From NCBI RefSeq assembly GCF_003336805.1, contig NZ_QFWJ01000011.1, positions 1 through 64,000 on the forward strand: 64,000 nt of DNA, read 5' to 3'. The notes below the pieces were generated by a model that worked only from the letters and a program-made list of their open reading frames with translations, ran no database searches and was not told the DNA's origin. Positions 23,530-32,627 of this stretch are shown piece after piece. Made by a program: the position numbers and the translations under genes. Source of the stretch: Marinospirillum perlucidum (GTDB taxonomy: Bacteria > Pseudomonadota > Gammaproteobacteria > Pseudomonadales > Halomonadaceae). The stretch's first letter is position 1, and each line of letters begins with the position of its first letter.

Positions 23530-24695
23530 TATTGAATAGCCTCCAAAACGCCTGCTTCCAGAACCCGACGCGCCACGATCAGGCGCATGATCTCGTTGGT
23601 TCCTTCAAGAATTCGATGCACACGGGCATCCCTTAGATATCTTTCCAGCGGATACTCACGGATATAACCATAGCCGCCATGCAGCTGCAGGGCCTCATCA
23701 ATCACATTGAAGCAGACATCCGTGGCAAAACGTTTTGCCATAGCGCAATAAAGGGTCGCTTCATGATCACCCTGATCCAGCTTAAAAGCAGCCAGGCGCA
23801 CCATCTGCCGCGCTGCGGTGAGATCGGTGGCCATATCCGCCAGTTTGAACTGCAAAGCCTGAAAACCAGCCAGCTCGCGACCAAACTGCTTGCGCTCGTG
23901 CAGGTATTCACGGCTGCGGGTCAAGGCCGCCTGAGCCGCACCCACCGAGCAGGTGGCAATATTGATACGCCCGCCATCCAGACCTTTCATGGCAAATTTA
24001 AAGCCTTCGCCCTCACGACCCATCAGATATTTCGCGGGCACTCTCACCCGATCTAGGGTTACCAGGCGTGTCGGCTGGCTGTTCCAGCCCATTTTTTCTT
24101 CCGACTTGCCGTATTCAATCCCTTCGGCATCTCCGGGCACAATAAAGGCGGAAACCCCCTTGGCCCCTTCTTCTTGCGTACCGGTACGAGCCATGACCAC
24201 CAGAATATCCGTGGAACCGGCACCGGAGATAAACATCTTCGAGCCTTCCAGGATATAGTCGTCACCTTCACGGGTCGCCTTGGTTCTCAGGCTGCCGGCA
24301 TCGGAACCCGCACCCGGTTCGGTCAGGCAATAGGAACCCAGGTATTCGCCGCTGGCCAGCAGAGGGCCGAGTTCATCAGCCACTTCAGGCTGGGCGAAGC
24401 TGGAGACCATCCAGCTGACCATGTTATGGATGGTGATGTAAGCAGTGGTAGACGGACAGGCCGCAGCCAGTTCTTCCACGATTACGCTGGTATCCAGCCG
24501 CGAGAGCTGCATACCGCCCTGGGCTTCAGGGGTATAGAGACCACAGAAGCCCATTTCACCGGCTTCCCGGATTACATCAACGGGAAAAATATGTTCGGCA
24601 TCCCACTGGGCGGCATGGGGAGCCATGGATTTTTCGGCAAAGGCTTTTGCCGCATCACGAAACGCCAGTTGATCTTCTGTCAGGTTAAAGTCCAT
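23529..24695 (-). CDS. Acyl-CoA dehydrogenase (isobutyryl-CoA dehydrogenase candidate)
   Basis: A 388-residue FAD-dependent dehydrogenase with the standard three-domain fold. YCLTEPGAGSDAGSLRTKA is the substrate/FAD loop, and LHGGYGYIREYPLERYLRDARVHRILEGTNEIMR carries the catalytic Glu in EGTNE. In the context of valine genes it should convert isobutyryl-CoA to methacrylyl-CoA, passing electrons to electron-transfer flavoprotein. It is the first gene of the catabolic run. AGGAC precedes the ATG, and the divergent AraC regulator and a LiuR-like site lie just upstream. Confidence 0.9.
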   Translation of the reverse strand: MDFNLTEDQLAFRDAAKAFAEKSMAPHAAQWDAEHIFPVDVIREAGEMGFCGLYTPEAQGGMQLSRLDTSVIVEELAAACPSTTAYITIHNMVSWMVSSFAQPEVADELGPLLASGEYLGSYCLTEPGAGSDAGSLRTKATREGDDYILEGSKMFISGAGSTDILVVMARTGTQEEGAKGVSAFIVPGDAEGIEYGKSEEKMGWNSQPTRLVTLDRVRVPAKYLMGREGEGFKFAMKGLDGGRINIATCSVGAAQAALTRSREYLHERKQFGRELAGFQALQFKLADMATDLTAARQMVRLAAFKLDQGDHEATLYCAMAKRFATDVCFNVIDEALQLHGGYGYIREYPLERYLRDARVHRILEGTNEIMRLIVARRVLEAGVLEAIQ

Positions 24696-24764
24696 GCTTT
24701 GTCCTCAGGATTATCGTCAGCAAAAACCGAGCACCTGCTAGGTTAGATTCAAAACTAGCAGCAG

Positions 24765-24780
24765 TTGACGCGCACGTAAA
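24765..24780. promoter_or_regulatory. Predicted LiuR-type operator between the dehydrogenase and AraC genes
   Basis: TTGACGCGCACGTAAA shares both arms (TTGACG and ACGTAAA) with the two better LiuR-like sites and differs in the centre. It sits in the 105-bp divergent region, 70 bp before the acyl-CoA dehydrogenase start. It is the weakest of the three copies. Confidence 0.5.
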
Positions 24781-24800
24781 TTGACTAAATTGTTCGCAAG

Positions 24801-25697
24801 ATGGATTATATTGCGATGTCGACTACATCTGATTGGCCACTGCCCCCTGACAGCCTGCGCTATGTTTTGCCACAAAGGCTTGTTCAACTGCTGCAAAAGC
24901 ATCCCCTCACCCGGGATATCTACCCACTATCCTTCGGCCACTATCGCCGGGCGCGTGGTCACCGCATGCATCGCGACCGCCATGATGATGAACTCCTCAT
25001 CTATTGCACCGAAGGTGAGGCCGTGCTCACAACCGGCAACCAGAAGATCCAGGTGGAAGCAGGCGACCTGCTGCTTCTCCCCAGTGGCGAAGCCCATCGC
25101 TATGCCACGCCGGATGCCAACCCCTGGACCATCTACTGGATTCACTATTCCGGCCCCCTGGCTCCCTATTTCCGCCAGTACCTGGGCTTTAGCGGCCAGA
25201 CCCGCCGCCTCCACCTGGGACGTCAGCCGCGCCTACTGGTCGACTTTAACGGCCTTCTCTCGGTACAGGACAGCGGTTTTCGTGAGCAGCCCCTTATTCA
25301 TGCTGCCAACCGCCTGCGCCAACTACTGACCGCCCTGCCTCTGTCTCACTCGGGCATTCAACCCAAACAACAGACCGAGCTGGATCTGGATGAACTCCAT
25401 CAACAGATGCGCCAAAACCTGGAAGGCCGCCTGGATCTGGACAGCCTGGCAGCAACGGCCGGTCTTTCCCGTTATCACTTTATCGCCCGCTACAAGCAAA
25501 TGACCGGACAGACACCAATCCAGCACTACCTGCATATGAAAATAGAACGCGCCTGCTATCTACTGGATTCCGGCGAGTCTTCAATTCGCAGCATTGCCGA
25601 GCAACTGGGCTATGAAGACAGCTACTACTTTTCGCGTCTGTTCAAAAAGGTTATGGGGGTGAGTCCGGCCAATTACCGCCGCGTCAATCGTTACTGA
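24801..25697 (+). CDS. AraC-family regulator (MmsR-like)
   Basis: A 298-residue regulator. The N-terminal cupin-like sensing domain (about 20-130) contains YCTEGEAVLTTGNQ and DLLLLPSGEAHRY. The C-terminal double HTH (about 195-295) contains LAATAGLSRYHFIARYKQMTG and IAEQLGYEDSYYFSRLFKK, the standard AraC signature. It is divergent from the valine-degradation run, as MmsR is from mmsAB in Pseudomonas, so activation of that operon is inferred. Neither ATG 24801 nor 24816 has a good ribosome site. I kept the first. Confidence 0.85.
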   Translation: MDYIAMSTTSDWPLPPDSLRYVLPQRLVQLLQKHPLTRDIYPLSFGHYRRARGHRMHRDRHDDELLIYCTEGEAVLTTGNQKIQVEAGDLLLLPSGEAHRYATPDANPWTIYWIHYSGPLAPYFRQYLGFSGQTRRLHLGRQPRLLVDFNGLLSVQDSGFREQPLIHAANRLRQLLTALPLSHSGIQPKQQTELDLDELHQQMRQNLEGRLDLDSLAATAGLSRYHFIARYKQMTGQTPIQHYLHMKIERACYLLDSGESSIRSIAEQLGYEDSYYFSRLFKKVMGVSPANYRRVNRY

Positions 25698-25724
25698 TTA
25701 ACGCCCTTAGCTTGGTAATACTGC

Positions 25725-25878
25725 GTTAAAACCGATCTCAAAATGCTCATTTACTCGTTGTAAACTCCGCTTATTTCGATCAGTTTTGCTGGTGACCTAC
25801 ATGGATGTAGGAAATGCAGAAAAGCATCTGGAATAAATTCTGCTCTGACCTGCGCTTATGACGTTAATAGCATCTTAG
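25725..25878. repeat. Possible intergenic repeat element
   Basis: The non-coding stretch between the AraC and MerR genes begins GCGTTAAAACCGATCTCAAAAT. Eighteen of 22 of these bases recur at 20318-20339 in another gap of this window. A palindrome CCTACATGGATGTAGG is at about 25797-25812. It looks like a conserved non-coding family element. I cannot name it or count copies. Confidence 0.3.
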
Positions 25879-25901
25879 TTTAAAAAAATCGCTCATTTTC
25901 C

Positions 25902-25917
25902 TTTACGTAAACGTCAA
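25902..25917 (+). promoter_or_regulatory. Predicted LiuR operator upstream of liuR
   Basis: TTTACGTAAACGTCAA is, on the other strand, TTGACGTTTACGTAAA, a near-palindrome like the known LiuR motif. It lies 47 bp before the liuR ATG at 25964, consistent with autoregulation. Confidence 0.72.
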
Positions 25918-25963
25918 CCTTGATTAGAGTTAGCGAAAAGCCCTTTTTCAATCTAAGAAAATC

Positions 25964-26389
25964 ATGAACACAACCCCTAAACTTCGTACTTACAGTATCA
26001 GCGACCTGGCCAAGGAGTTCGATGTCACCACTCGAACCATCCGCTTTTATGAGCAGCAGGGACTCTTAAACCCTGCCCGCCAGGGACAGACCCGGATCTA
26101 CAGCCCCAAGGACCGGGTGCGTCTGATGCTGACGTTGCGTGGCAAGCGTCTGGGATTCAGCCTGGCCGAGAGCAAAGAGCTCTTCGACATGTATGACTCC
26201 ACGACCGAGGGCGATGAAAAACAACTGCTTTACATGCTCAATATTCTGGAAAAGAAGCAGGCCGACATGCGCCAGCAACTCAGGGATATCCAGCGTCTTC
26301 AGGAAGAACTCAATAACGCCGAAGAACGCTGCCGTGATGCCCTGAGCAAGGTGCGCGTGGGAAAACGACAAAAACAGAAAACCGGCTAG
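25964..26389 (+). CDS. liuR: MerR-family regulator LiuR
   Basis: A 141-residue MerR-type regulator. The winged HTH runs from about 9 to 75 (YSISDLAKEFDVTTRTIRFYEQQGLL ... RLMLTLRGKRLGFSLAESKEL). A coiled-coil dimerisation helix (about 90-130) follows. It lacks the Cys set of metal-sensing MerR proteins. The sequence matches LiuR, which controls branched-chain amino acid degradation in many gammaproteobacteria. The operator-like sites near this gene, the liv operon and the valine operon support that. The leucine genes liuABCD are not in the window. Confidence 0.88.
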   Translation: MNTTPKLRTYSISDLAKEFDVTTRTIRFYEQQGLLNPARQGQTRIYSPKDRVRLMLTLRGKRLGFSLAESKELFDMYDSTTEGDEKQLLYMLNILEKKQADMRQQLRDIQRLQEELNNAEERCRDALSKVRVGKRQKQKTG

Positions 26390-26521
26390 GCCGCTAAACT
26401 GAACCCGTCCAACCCTGCAACAACCAGAAATTGGAGAGAGAACCCTCTTAAACTTCTCAATAAAAATAACTGAAAAAAAGCTCTTCACAGCCAACACACA
26501 ACAAACACAAAAGGTGGTTTT

Positions 26522-28201
26522 ATGAGCAAACAACCTAGCTACGTCAGTGGCATTAGTGACAAGCCTCTTTTAGGCATGACCATCGGTGATCTTTTCGATC
26601 AGACCGTGGCCGAATTCCCCGACAATGACGCCTTGATTTCCCGTCACCAGAAGCTGCGTTACACCTACAAGGAACTGCAGCAGGAAGTCAATCGCTGCGC
26701 GCGTGGTCTGATGAAGCTGGGCGTACAAAAAGGCGACCGGGTCGGCATCTGGTCACCTAACAATGCCCAGTGGTGCATTACCCAGTTTGCCACCGCCAAG
26801 ATCGGCGCCATCCTGGTAAACATCAATCCCAGCTACCGCACCCATGAGCTGGAATATGCCCTCAAGCATTCCGGTACCAGCACCCTGATCCTCGAAGGGG
26901 TCTTCAAGGTTTCCCAGTATGCTGAAATGCTTTGTGAACTGGCTCCTGAACTGAAAACCAGCACCCCACAGAACTTCAAATCAGCCAAATTGCCTGAGCT
27001 GAAGCGTGTTATCTGCCTGGATGATGAGTTGGCTACCGAGGGGATGCACACCTGGTCCGACCTGATGGCGCTTTATGACCAGGTAACTGAAGCCCAGCTG
27101 TACGAGATTCAGAAAACCCTGCAATTTGACGACCCTATCAACATCCAGTACACCTCCGGCACCACCGGTGCACCCAAGGGCGCAACCCTGTCTCACCACA
27201 ATATCCTCAATAACGGCTATTTCGTGGGCGAAGGCATGAACCTGACGCACAAGGATCGCATGGTCATCCCTGTGCCTCTCTACCACTGCTTTGGCATGGT
27301 CATGGGTAATCTGGGCTGTATCACCCATGGTTCCACCATGATCTACCCTTCCGATGGCTTTGATCCCGAGCTGACCCTGAAAGCCGTGGAAGAAGAAAAG
27401 GCCACCACCCTCTATGGTGTGCCCACCATGTTCATCGCCGAGCTGGAGCATCCGGATTTTGATAAATTCGACCTGCGCCACCTGCGCACCGGCATCATGG
27501 CAGGTTCCAACTGCCCCATCGAGGTGATGAAAAAAGTCATCGACAAGATGAACATGAAGGATGTCACCATCTGCTACGGCATGACCGAAACCAGCCCGGT
27601 CAGCTTCCAGACACGTATGGATGCCCCCATCGAAAAACGGGTTTCCACCGTGGGCACCATCCACCCCCACCTTGAAGTCAAACTGGTCGATCCCGAATCC
27701 GGTCGCGTCGTGGAAAGAGGCGAAAAAGGCGAACTCTGCACCCGGGGTTACAGCGTCATGCTGGGCTACTGGAACAACGAGAAGGAAACCGAAAAATCCA
27801 TCGTCAACCGCTGGATGCACACCGGTGACCTGGCGGAAATGGATGAAGAAGGTTATGTCGCCATTACCGGTCGCATCAAGGACATGATCATCCGTGGCGG
27901 TGAGAACATCTACCCCCGCGAGCTGGAAGAGTTCTTCTACACCCACCCGGATGTCTCCGATGTTCAGGTGATTGGTGTGCCCGACCAAAAATACGGCGAA
28001 GAAGTCATGGCCTGGATCAAGCTGCATGAAGGCAAAGAGATGGGCGAAGAAGAAATGCGTGAATTCTGCAAGGGCAAGATCGCCCACTTCAAAATTCCGC
28101 GTTACTTCAAGTTCACCCAGGACTTCCCCATGACTGTCACGGGTAAAATCCAGAAGTTCAAGATGCGTGATCAGAGTATCGAAGAACTGGGCCTGCGTTA
28201 A
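26522..28201 (+). CDS. Acyl-CoA synthetase, FadD-type AMP-binding protein
   Basis: A 559-residue adenylate-forming enzyme. It carries the P-loop [16 protein letters not shown], the A5-type [12 protein letters not shown], the hinge-region [34 protein letters not shown] and the C-terminal catalytic Lys in [11 protein letters not shown]. It belongs to the medium/long-chain acyl-CoA synthetase group often found next to liuR in branched-chain or fatty-acid degradation clusters. The substrate is uncertain. AGGTGG lies 6 bp before the ATG. A strong terminator follows. The 132-bp gap after liuR may hold its own promoter. Confidence 0.87.
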   Translation: MSKQPSYVSGISDKPLLGMTIGDLFDQTVAEFPDNDALISRHQKLRYTYKELQQEVNRCARGLMKLGVQKGDRVGIWSPNNAQWCITQFATAKIGAILVNINPSYRTHELEYALKHSGTSTLILEGVFKVSQYAEMLCELAPELKTSTPQNFKSAKLPELKRVICLDDELATEGMHTWSDLMALYDQVTEAQLYEIQKTLQFDDPINIQYTSGTTGAPKGATLSHHNILNNGYFVGEGMNLTHKDRMVIPVPLYHCFGMVMGNLGCITHGSTMIYPSDGFDPELTLKAVEEEKATTLYGVPTMFIAELEHPDFDKFDLRHLRTGIMAGSNCPIEVMKKVIDKMNMKDVTICYGMTETSPVSFQTRMDAPIEKRVSTVGTIHPHLEVKLVDPESGRVVERGEKGELCTRGYSVMLGYWNNEKETEKSIVNRWMHTGDLAEMDEEGYVAITGRIKDMIIRGGENIYPRELEEFFYTHPDVSDVQVIGVPDQKYGEEVMAWIKLHEGKEMGEEEMREFCKGKIAHFKIPRYFKFTQDFPMTVTGKIQKFKMRDQSIEELGLR

Positions 28202-28218
28202 AACCGCTGGCTAAATGC

Positions 28219-28255
28219 AAAAAAGCCCGCCTGTGCAAGCAGAGCGGGCTTTTTT
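28219..28255. terminator. Bidirectional intrinsic terminator
   Basis: A perfect stem AAAAAAGCCCGC / GCGGGCTTTTTT has a 13-nt loop and T-runs on both strands. It lies between the convergent acyl-CoA synthetase and receiver-ankyrin genes, so it ends both transcripts, including the 11-gene signalling operon. Confidence 0.92.
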
Positions 28256-28321
28256 AGGACTGAATTTTATGACCGAGAAAAAACCTGCTGGGCAGGCATT
28301 CGGTCGACACTGCTCCCTGCC

Positions 28322-28978
28322 TTAAATATCCAACTCCATGGCTCGGGCCATGGCTCCGACTCTCATGCCGGTGGCGGGGTGGCGCAGGTCGGGGTTGGCC
28401 CCCTGGCGGATAAGATAGCGGGCGGCTTCTTCCTGGCGCATCATTACGGCGTACATCAGCGGGGTGTTGCCCTGGTCATCCAGTTGGTCGATATCACCAA
28501 TCCGTTCAGCTTCTCGCTTTAAGCCATCCAGGTCGCCGTTCACTGCGGCCAGATAAATCAGGAGGTCGTCGCTCGCACGTCGGGCATGCAAGCCGGTCAG
28601 GGATTCATGCTTGCCCAGACGCAATTCAATGGCAGCCACCAACTGGTCACGACTGGCAGGTTTGGTCAGGTAATCATCGGCTCCCAACTCTCGGCCCAGT
28701 TGCTGGTCTTCACTTGAATCCAGGCCGGTCAGAAAAATAAAGGGGAGTTGTTGCCAGTCGGCACGGGTACGTACTGCCTTGAGAAATTCAAAACCATCCA
28801 TCACCGGCATCTGAATATCACAAATTACCAGATCCGGTAGCCAGGATTCCAGCTTATCCAGAGCCCTGGCCCCGTTACTGGCGGTTTTCAGCTCATAGCC
28901 TTCCTGTTCCAGAATTGTGGCCAGTAGGCGACGAAGGGAGTCATCGTCCTCTACCAGCAGTAGCTTCTTGTCTGTCAC
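28322..28978 (-). CDS. Receiver-ankyrin fusion protein
   Basis: A 218-residue protein with a CheY-like receiver domain (4-120) and a C-terminal ankyrin repeat region (about 140-215). In the receiver the acidic triad is D11/D12, the phosphate-accepting Asp is D54 (VICDIQMPVMDG), the Thr is in FLTG and the Lys in LTKP; all are intact. The ankyrin part reads NGDLDGLKREAERIGDIDQLDDQGNTPLMYAVMMRQEEAARYLIRQGANPD, covering about two repeats. Ankyrin repeats bind proteins, so this may be an output by protein sequestration instead of DNA binding. It is the last gene of the long kinase/binding-protein operon, 44 bp after the diguanylate cyclase. Confidence 0.88.
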   Translation of the reverse strand: MTDKKLLLVEDDDSLRRLLATILEQEGYELKTASNGARALDKLESWLPDLVICDIQMPVMDGFEFLKAVRTRADWQQLPFIFLTGLDSSEDQQLGRELGADDYLTKPASRDQLVAAIELRLGKHESLTGLHARRASDDLLIYLAAVNGDLDGLKREAERIGDIDQLDDQGNTPLMYAVMMRQEEAARYLIRQGANPDLRHPATGMRVGAMARAMELDI

Positions 28979-29022
28979 TCAATGCCTCTTGTCATAATTC
29001 TATAGCCTTGCGAGTTGACCGC

Positions 29023-30318
29023 TTATTCAGCCGCAGAAGGATGGATGGAATAGCGATTCTTACCTTCCTGCTTAGCTGTATACATTGCCTCATCTGCCTG
29101 ATGCATTAATTGCGACATATCAACTTCCTGTGCCTGAGGGTAAAAGGTCACCCCGATACTGGCTGTTACCCGCAGTTTCTCGCCTTCCCAGAGAACCGGT
29201 TCACTGATTACGGCTTCCAGGCGATCCAGCAGGCCGCCTAATTGGTCGGGCACAGCCACGGATTCCAGCACCAGAGAAAACTCATCACCACCCAGGCGGG
29301 CCAGGGTGTCTTCATCTCTCAGGCAGTCTTGCATGCGCCGTGCCACCTCTTGCAGGACAACGTCGCCAGCGGCGTGGCCATGGGTGTCATTAACCGGCTT
29401 GAAACCATCCAGATCCAGGTAGCCTACGGCAATGCGGGTGCCGTGGCGGTCAGCATAGGCCATGGATTGCTTTAGACGGTAATTATACAACACTCGGTTG
29501 GGTAATCCTGTCAGGGCATCAAAATGCGCCAGGTGTTCCAGCTGGGTCTGCTGTTCTTTTTGTTCGGTAATATCGGTGAAAAGGGCGACAAATTGAACGA
29601 TTTCACCGGAAGGATCACGAACACCATTCACGGTCATGTTTTCTACAAAAATTTCGCCATTTTTGCGTCGATTCCAGATTTCGCCTTCCCAGTGACCGTC
29701 GCGGAAGAGATCCTCCCAGAATTGCCGATAAAATTCGCCTGTCTGGTGACCAGAGCTGAGAATGCTCGGGTTTTTACCCAGCACCTCTTCGCGGCTGTAG
29801 CCGGTAATGCGGGTAAAGGAAGCATTCACTTCCAGAATGATTCCGTCAGCCGAGGTAATCATGATGCCTTCTCGGGCATAGTTGAAGACCGTCAAGGCAA
29901 GGCGTTCACTGGCATCCCTTTCGTGCCTCAGCAGTGCGTAGCGGATGGCTTTGCGCAGGCTGGCACCCTCTTCACCCTTGGACAGGTAATCCTCGGCACC
30001 GGCTTCTATCGCCACTTCGGTTGCCTGGTGATCATCCAATCCAGTTAGAACGATCACGGGAACATCCGGTGCCAGCTGGCGACAGCGCTTGACGGTATCA
30101 GGGCCAGTTGAGTCAGGCAGATTCAGATCCAGCAGGATCACATCGGGATGAAAACTCTGATCCCGCAACAAGGATGCGGCCTCTTCGAGACTGGCCACCA
30201 TTTCAACGGCAAAAGCCTCGCGGTCTTTTTCCTGCAGCTGCAGGCGAACCAACTGGGCATCACCCGGCTCATCCTCGATGACCAGTACCCGGGGCTGTTT
30301 AATCTTGTTATCCGGCAC
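29023..30318 (-). CDS. REC-PAS-GGDEF response regulator (diguanylate cyclase)
   Basis: A 431-residue protein with a receiver (about 9-128, phospho-Asp D64), PAS plus PAC (about 140-260) and GGDEF (about 268-425) domains. The active site reads RLGGDEFSLVL and a product-inhibition site RxxD (RDED) lies five residues before it, so it is predicted to be active and feedback-controlled. It makes c-di-GMP when phosphorylated, by analogy with WspR/PleD-type regulators. The start is GTG at 30318 with GGGGAG upstream. It closely resembles the protein at 53094-54410 and follows a receiver gene by the same 26-nt gap. Confidence 0.92.
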   Translation of the reverse strand: MPDNKIKQPRVLVIEDEPGDAQLVRLQLQEKDREAFAVEMVASLEEAASLLRDQSFHPDVILLDLNLPDSTGPDTVKRCRQLAPDVPVIVLTGLDDHQATEVAIEAGAEDYLSKGEEGASLRKAIRYALLRHERDASERLALTVFNYAREGIMITSADGIILEVNASFTRITGYSREEVLGKNPSILSSGHQTGEFYRQFWEDLFRDGHWEGEIWNRRKNGEIFVENMTVNGVRDPSGEIVQFVALFTDITEQKEQQTQLEHLAHFDALTGLPNRVLYNYRLKQSMAYADRHGTRIAVGYLDLDGFKPVNDTHGHAAGDVVLQEVARRMQDCLRDEDTLARLGGDEFSLVLESVAVPDQLGGLLDRLEAVISEPVLWEGEKLRVTASIGVTFYPQAQEVDMSQLMHQADEAMYTAKQEGKNRYSIHPSAAE

Positions 30319-30344
30319 CTTCAGCTCCCCTTTTCAAATAGGTT

Positions 30345-30773
30345 TCAGACAGGTCGTCTGACCAGCTCAAACCAGTAGTCTTCAAGCTTTCTGATCTGGT
30401 GAATAAAATCATCAATACTCACTGGTTTGACGACAAAACCTGCTGCCCCCTGGTCATAGGAAGCATAGATATCACTTTCTGCATCCGAGGTGGTCAAGAC
30501 CACGACGGGGATGGCGCGCAAATGATCCAGCTTTTTCACTTCACGCAGGAATTCACGGCCATCCATACGGGGCATATTCAGGTCAAGCAACACCAGATCG
30601 GGGGTGTCTTTGCCCGCATAGGGGCCTTCTCCCTGTAGGTAAGCCAAGGCTTCCTCACCGTTTTCAACGTGCTCCAGATTGACCCGGACATGCCCTTCTT
30701 CAAAGGCCATGCGGGTCAGATGGGCATCTGCCGGGTCATCTTCGACCAGCAAAATACAACAGGGCTTGCTCAT
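30345..30773 (-). CDS. Single-domain response regulator, Rcp1-like
   Basis: A 142-residue stand-alone receiver. The acidic pair is E11-D12-D13, the phospho-Asp is D64 (LLDLNMPRMDG), the Thr is in VLTT and the Lys in VVKP. The C-terminal tail (DFIHQIRKLEDYWFELVRRP) is shared with the receivers at 33557-33997 and 54437-54859 and is typical of Rcp1-type regulators that partner phytochrome-like kinases. It starts immediately after the stop of the kinase at 30774-32627, which should be its phosphodonor. It probably relays phosphate or binds a target protein. Confidence 0.92.
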   Translation of the reverse strand: MSKPCCILLVEDDPADAHLTRMAFEEGHVRVNLEHVENGEEALAYLQGEGPYAGKDTPDLVLLDLNMPRMDGREFLREVKKLDHLRAIPVVVLTTSDAESDIYASYDQGAAGFVVKPVSIDDFIHQIRKLEDYWFELVRRPV

Positions 30774-32627
30774 TCAGGACTCCTGATCGGGAAAACGCAG
30801 GACAAAGGTGGTACCTCCATCCAGGCCATCTTCAATGAAAACATCGCCACCGGCCTGGCGCAGCAGGCGGCGTACCAGTGCCAGCCCCATGCCGGTTCCG
30901 GGATGGTCGGGCGTATTGGGCACCAGGCGGTTGAATAAATCAAAAACCTGCAGACGGTATTTAGGCGCTATACCGCTGCCGTTGTCCTTGACCAGCAGCA
31001 AGAGGTTATCTTTCTCTTTGCTGCTGTCAATCTCGATTCTCAGGGGTTTGTGCCGGTCCCGGTAGGCGACGGCATTGCCCAGCAGGGCATAAAAAATTTC
31101 CTGCAGGCGTTTTTCGGGAAAATACACTCGGGGTAGCTTCAGCAAGCGCACTTCGGCCTGGGCCTCTTGCAACTTGTCTTTGAGTTCAGGGGCTTCCAGC
31201 AGTTCTTCCAGGAGGTCTTGCAGATCCACCCACCGGGGTTTCAGCTGCACTCGATCCAGCTCCAGGTAACGCTGTACATCCTGCACCAGACGACTGAGGC
31301 GGCCTGCCTGTTCATGAATGAAGTTGACAGAGATACGGGCCTCACCCTCCAGGTCTGCATGCTGGTTAAGACGCTCGGCAAAGACCTGCAGACGCCGTGT
31401 TGGCTCCTGAAAATGGTGCGCCATGACTTCACTCAATCGCTGCAATTCCTGGTTACTGGCGGTCAGTTTTTCCTGGCGCTCATGCAGTTGCCCGGCCATG
31501 CGATTGATGGCACCGGCCAGCTGACCCAGCTCGTCTGCTGTGTCCAGCTCAACCGGCTCCAAGAGTTCACCCTGGCGAATACGCCCTATGCCTTCCAGCA
31601 GGCGTCCCAGGGGCAGGGTCATCTGCTGGCGTACCAACCAGATGCTCAAGGGAACAATCAACAGAGCAGTAATCAGCGAGGCAACCAGTATCCCGCTGCG
31701 GGTACTCTGGCTGGCTTTCTGATAGATCGCCATGGGGTAAAGCAGAGCCAGATAGACGGGCTCACCGGTATGCAAATCCAATTTCTGGAACCCCCAGAAA
31801 CCGCCGGCTTTTTGCAGTATCTTCTGGTCATCCAGATTCAGGTTTTGCAGGTAGGGGTAAAGGGAGGCATCCAGCGTTTGCTTGGCCGTCAGGGAAGCCA
31901 GCAACTGGCCCTCGGCATCAAGCAGGACCGCCTGGATACCCGCAGGTGCCATAGCCGTAAAGAAATCCTCTTCCAGCTCGCGCACGACCAGCAGTGAGCC
32001 CAGCTCACCCAGGGGGTATTTGATTTCCAGAATCAACTGTTGTTGGTGGAAATCATAACTGGCTCCTGCAGGTAGCTGGCTATGCAGGCTGGCCAGGTCT
32101 TCTACCTCTTGCTTGATGGCATTCAGGCGTGAGTTCAGTTCGGTATCGCCACCGGTCACCAGGCGCATCAAGGGCTGGCCTTCACGGTAACTGAGATATC
32201 CCTGATAGAAGCGCTCATTATCTTCCAGAGCAAAACTAACCAGCTGCCCACGGGAACCAAACAGGTAGATGCCACTACTCTGGCCGGTCTGGATGGCGGT
32301 CAAAAGTCGCAGGGCCAGACTGCGTTTTTCTTCATCAAAGAGAATGGCCTGGTAATCTTCAGGATCTTCAAAATCGCGTATCAATTCCATGCTGGCCAAC
32401 AGCCATTCATCCTGACGCAGCCAGAGGGCCTGTTCATCCAGACGCTGCTGCAGCGATTGGTGAAAACTGGCAAAGTCATCAAAGCCTTCGCCAATTAATT
32501 CCCGTGCCGTATTCTCGTGATAATTGAGCAGGCTGCGATCGATCAGGTAACCGGCCAGCAACAGCGACAGCAGAGTCACCAGCAGTGGAAAGAATAGCAG
32601 CTTGGCCTTGAGCGAATTCAGCTTCAT
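30774..32627 (-). CDS. Membrane histidine kinase with AHHFQEP H-box (module A)
   Basis: A 617-residue kinase. TM1 is at about 10-29, a large periplasmic Cache-like sensor region at about 30-305, TM2 at about 311-333, HAMP at about 334-387, a dimerisation helix pair from about 395, and an ATPase domain at about 490-615. The H-box reads VMAHHFQEPTRR. Aligned to the usual SHDLRQP, the phospho-His would be H404, and the acidic residue after it is replaced by His. The N-box LLGNAVAY, G1 DNGSGI and G2 GTGMGLAL are intact. It overlaps the upstream binding-protein stop by one base and abuts the receiver gene downstream, implying binding protein, kinase, receiver as a signalling chain. Confidence 0.88.
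   Translation of the reverse strand: MKLNSLKAKLLFFPLLVTLLSLLLAGYLIDRSLLNYHENTARELIGEGFDDFASFHQSLQQRLDEQALWLRQDEWLLASMELIRDFEDPEDYQAILFDEEKRSLALRLLTAIQTGQSSGIYLFGSRGQLVSFALEDNERFYQGYLSYREGQPLMRLVTGGDTELNSRLNAIKQEVEDLASLHSQLPAGASYDFHQQQLILEIKYPLGELGSLLVVRELEEDFFTAMAPAGIQAVLLDAEGQLLASLTAKQTLDASLYPYLQNLNLDDQKILQKAGGFWGFQKLDLHTGEPVYLALLYPMAIYQKASQSTRSGILVASLITALLIVPLSIWLVRQQMTLPLGRLLEGIGRIRQGELLEPVELDTADELGQLAGAINRMAGQLHERQEKLTASNQELQRLSEVMAHHFQEPTRRLQVFAERLNQHADLEGEARISVNFIHEQAGRLSRLVQDVQRYLELDRVQLKPRWVDLQDLLEELLEAPELKDKLQEAQAEVRLLKLPRVYFPEKRLQEIFYALLGNAVAYRDRHKPLRIEIDSSKEKDNLLLLVKDNGSGIAPKYRLQVFDLFNRLVPNTPDHPGTGMGLALVRRLLRQAGGDVFIEDGLDGGTTFVLRFPDQES

Noticed and set aside
26981-28087. Open frame of 368 codons on the minus strand
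   Set aside because: It lies antisense to the acyl-CoA synthetase and is rich in His and Gly, as expected for a codon-biased shadow.
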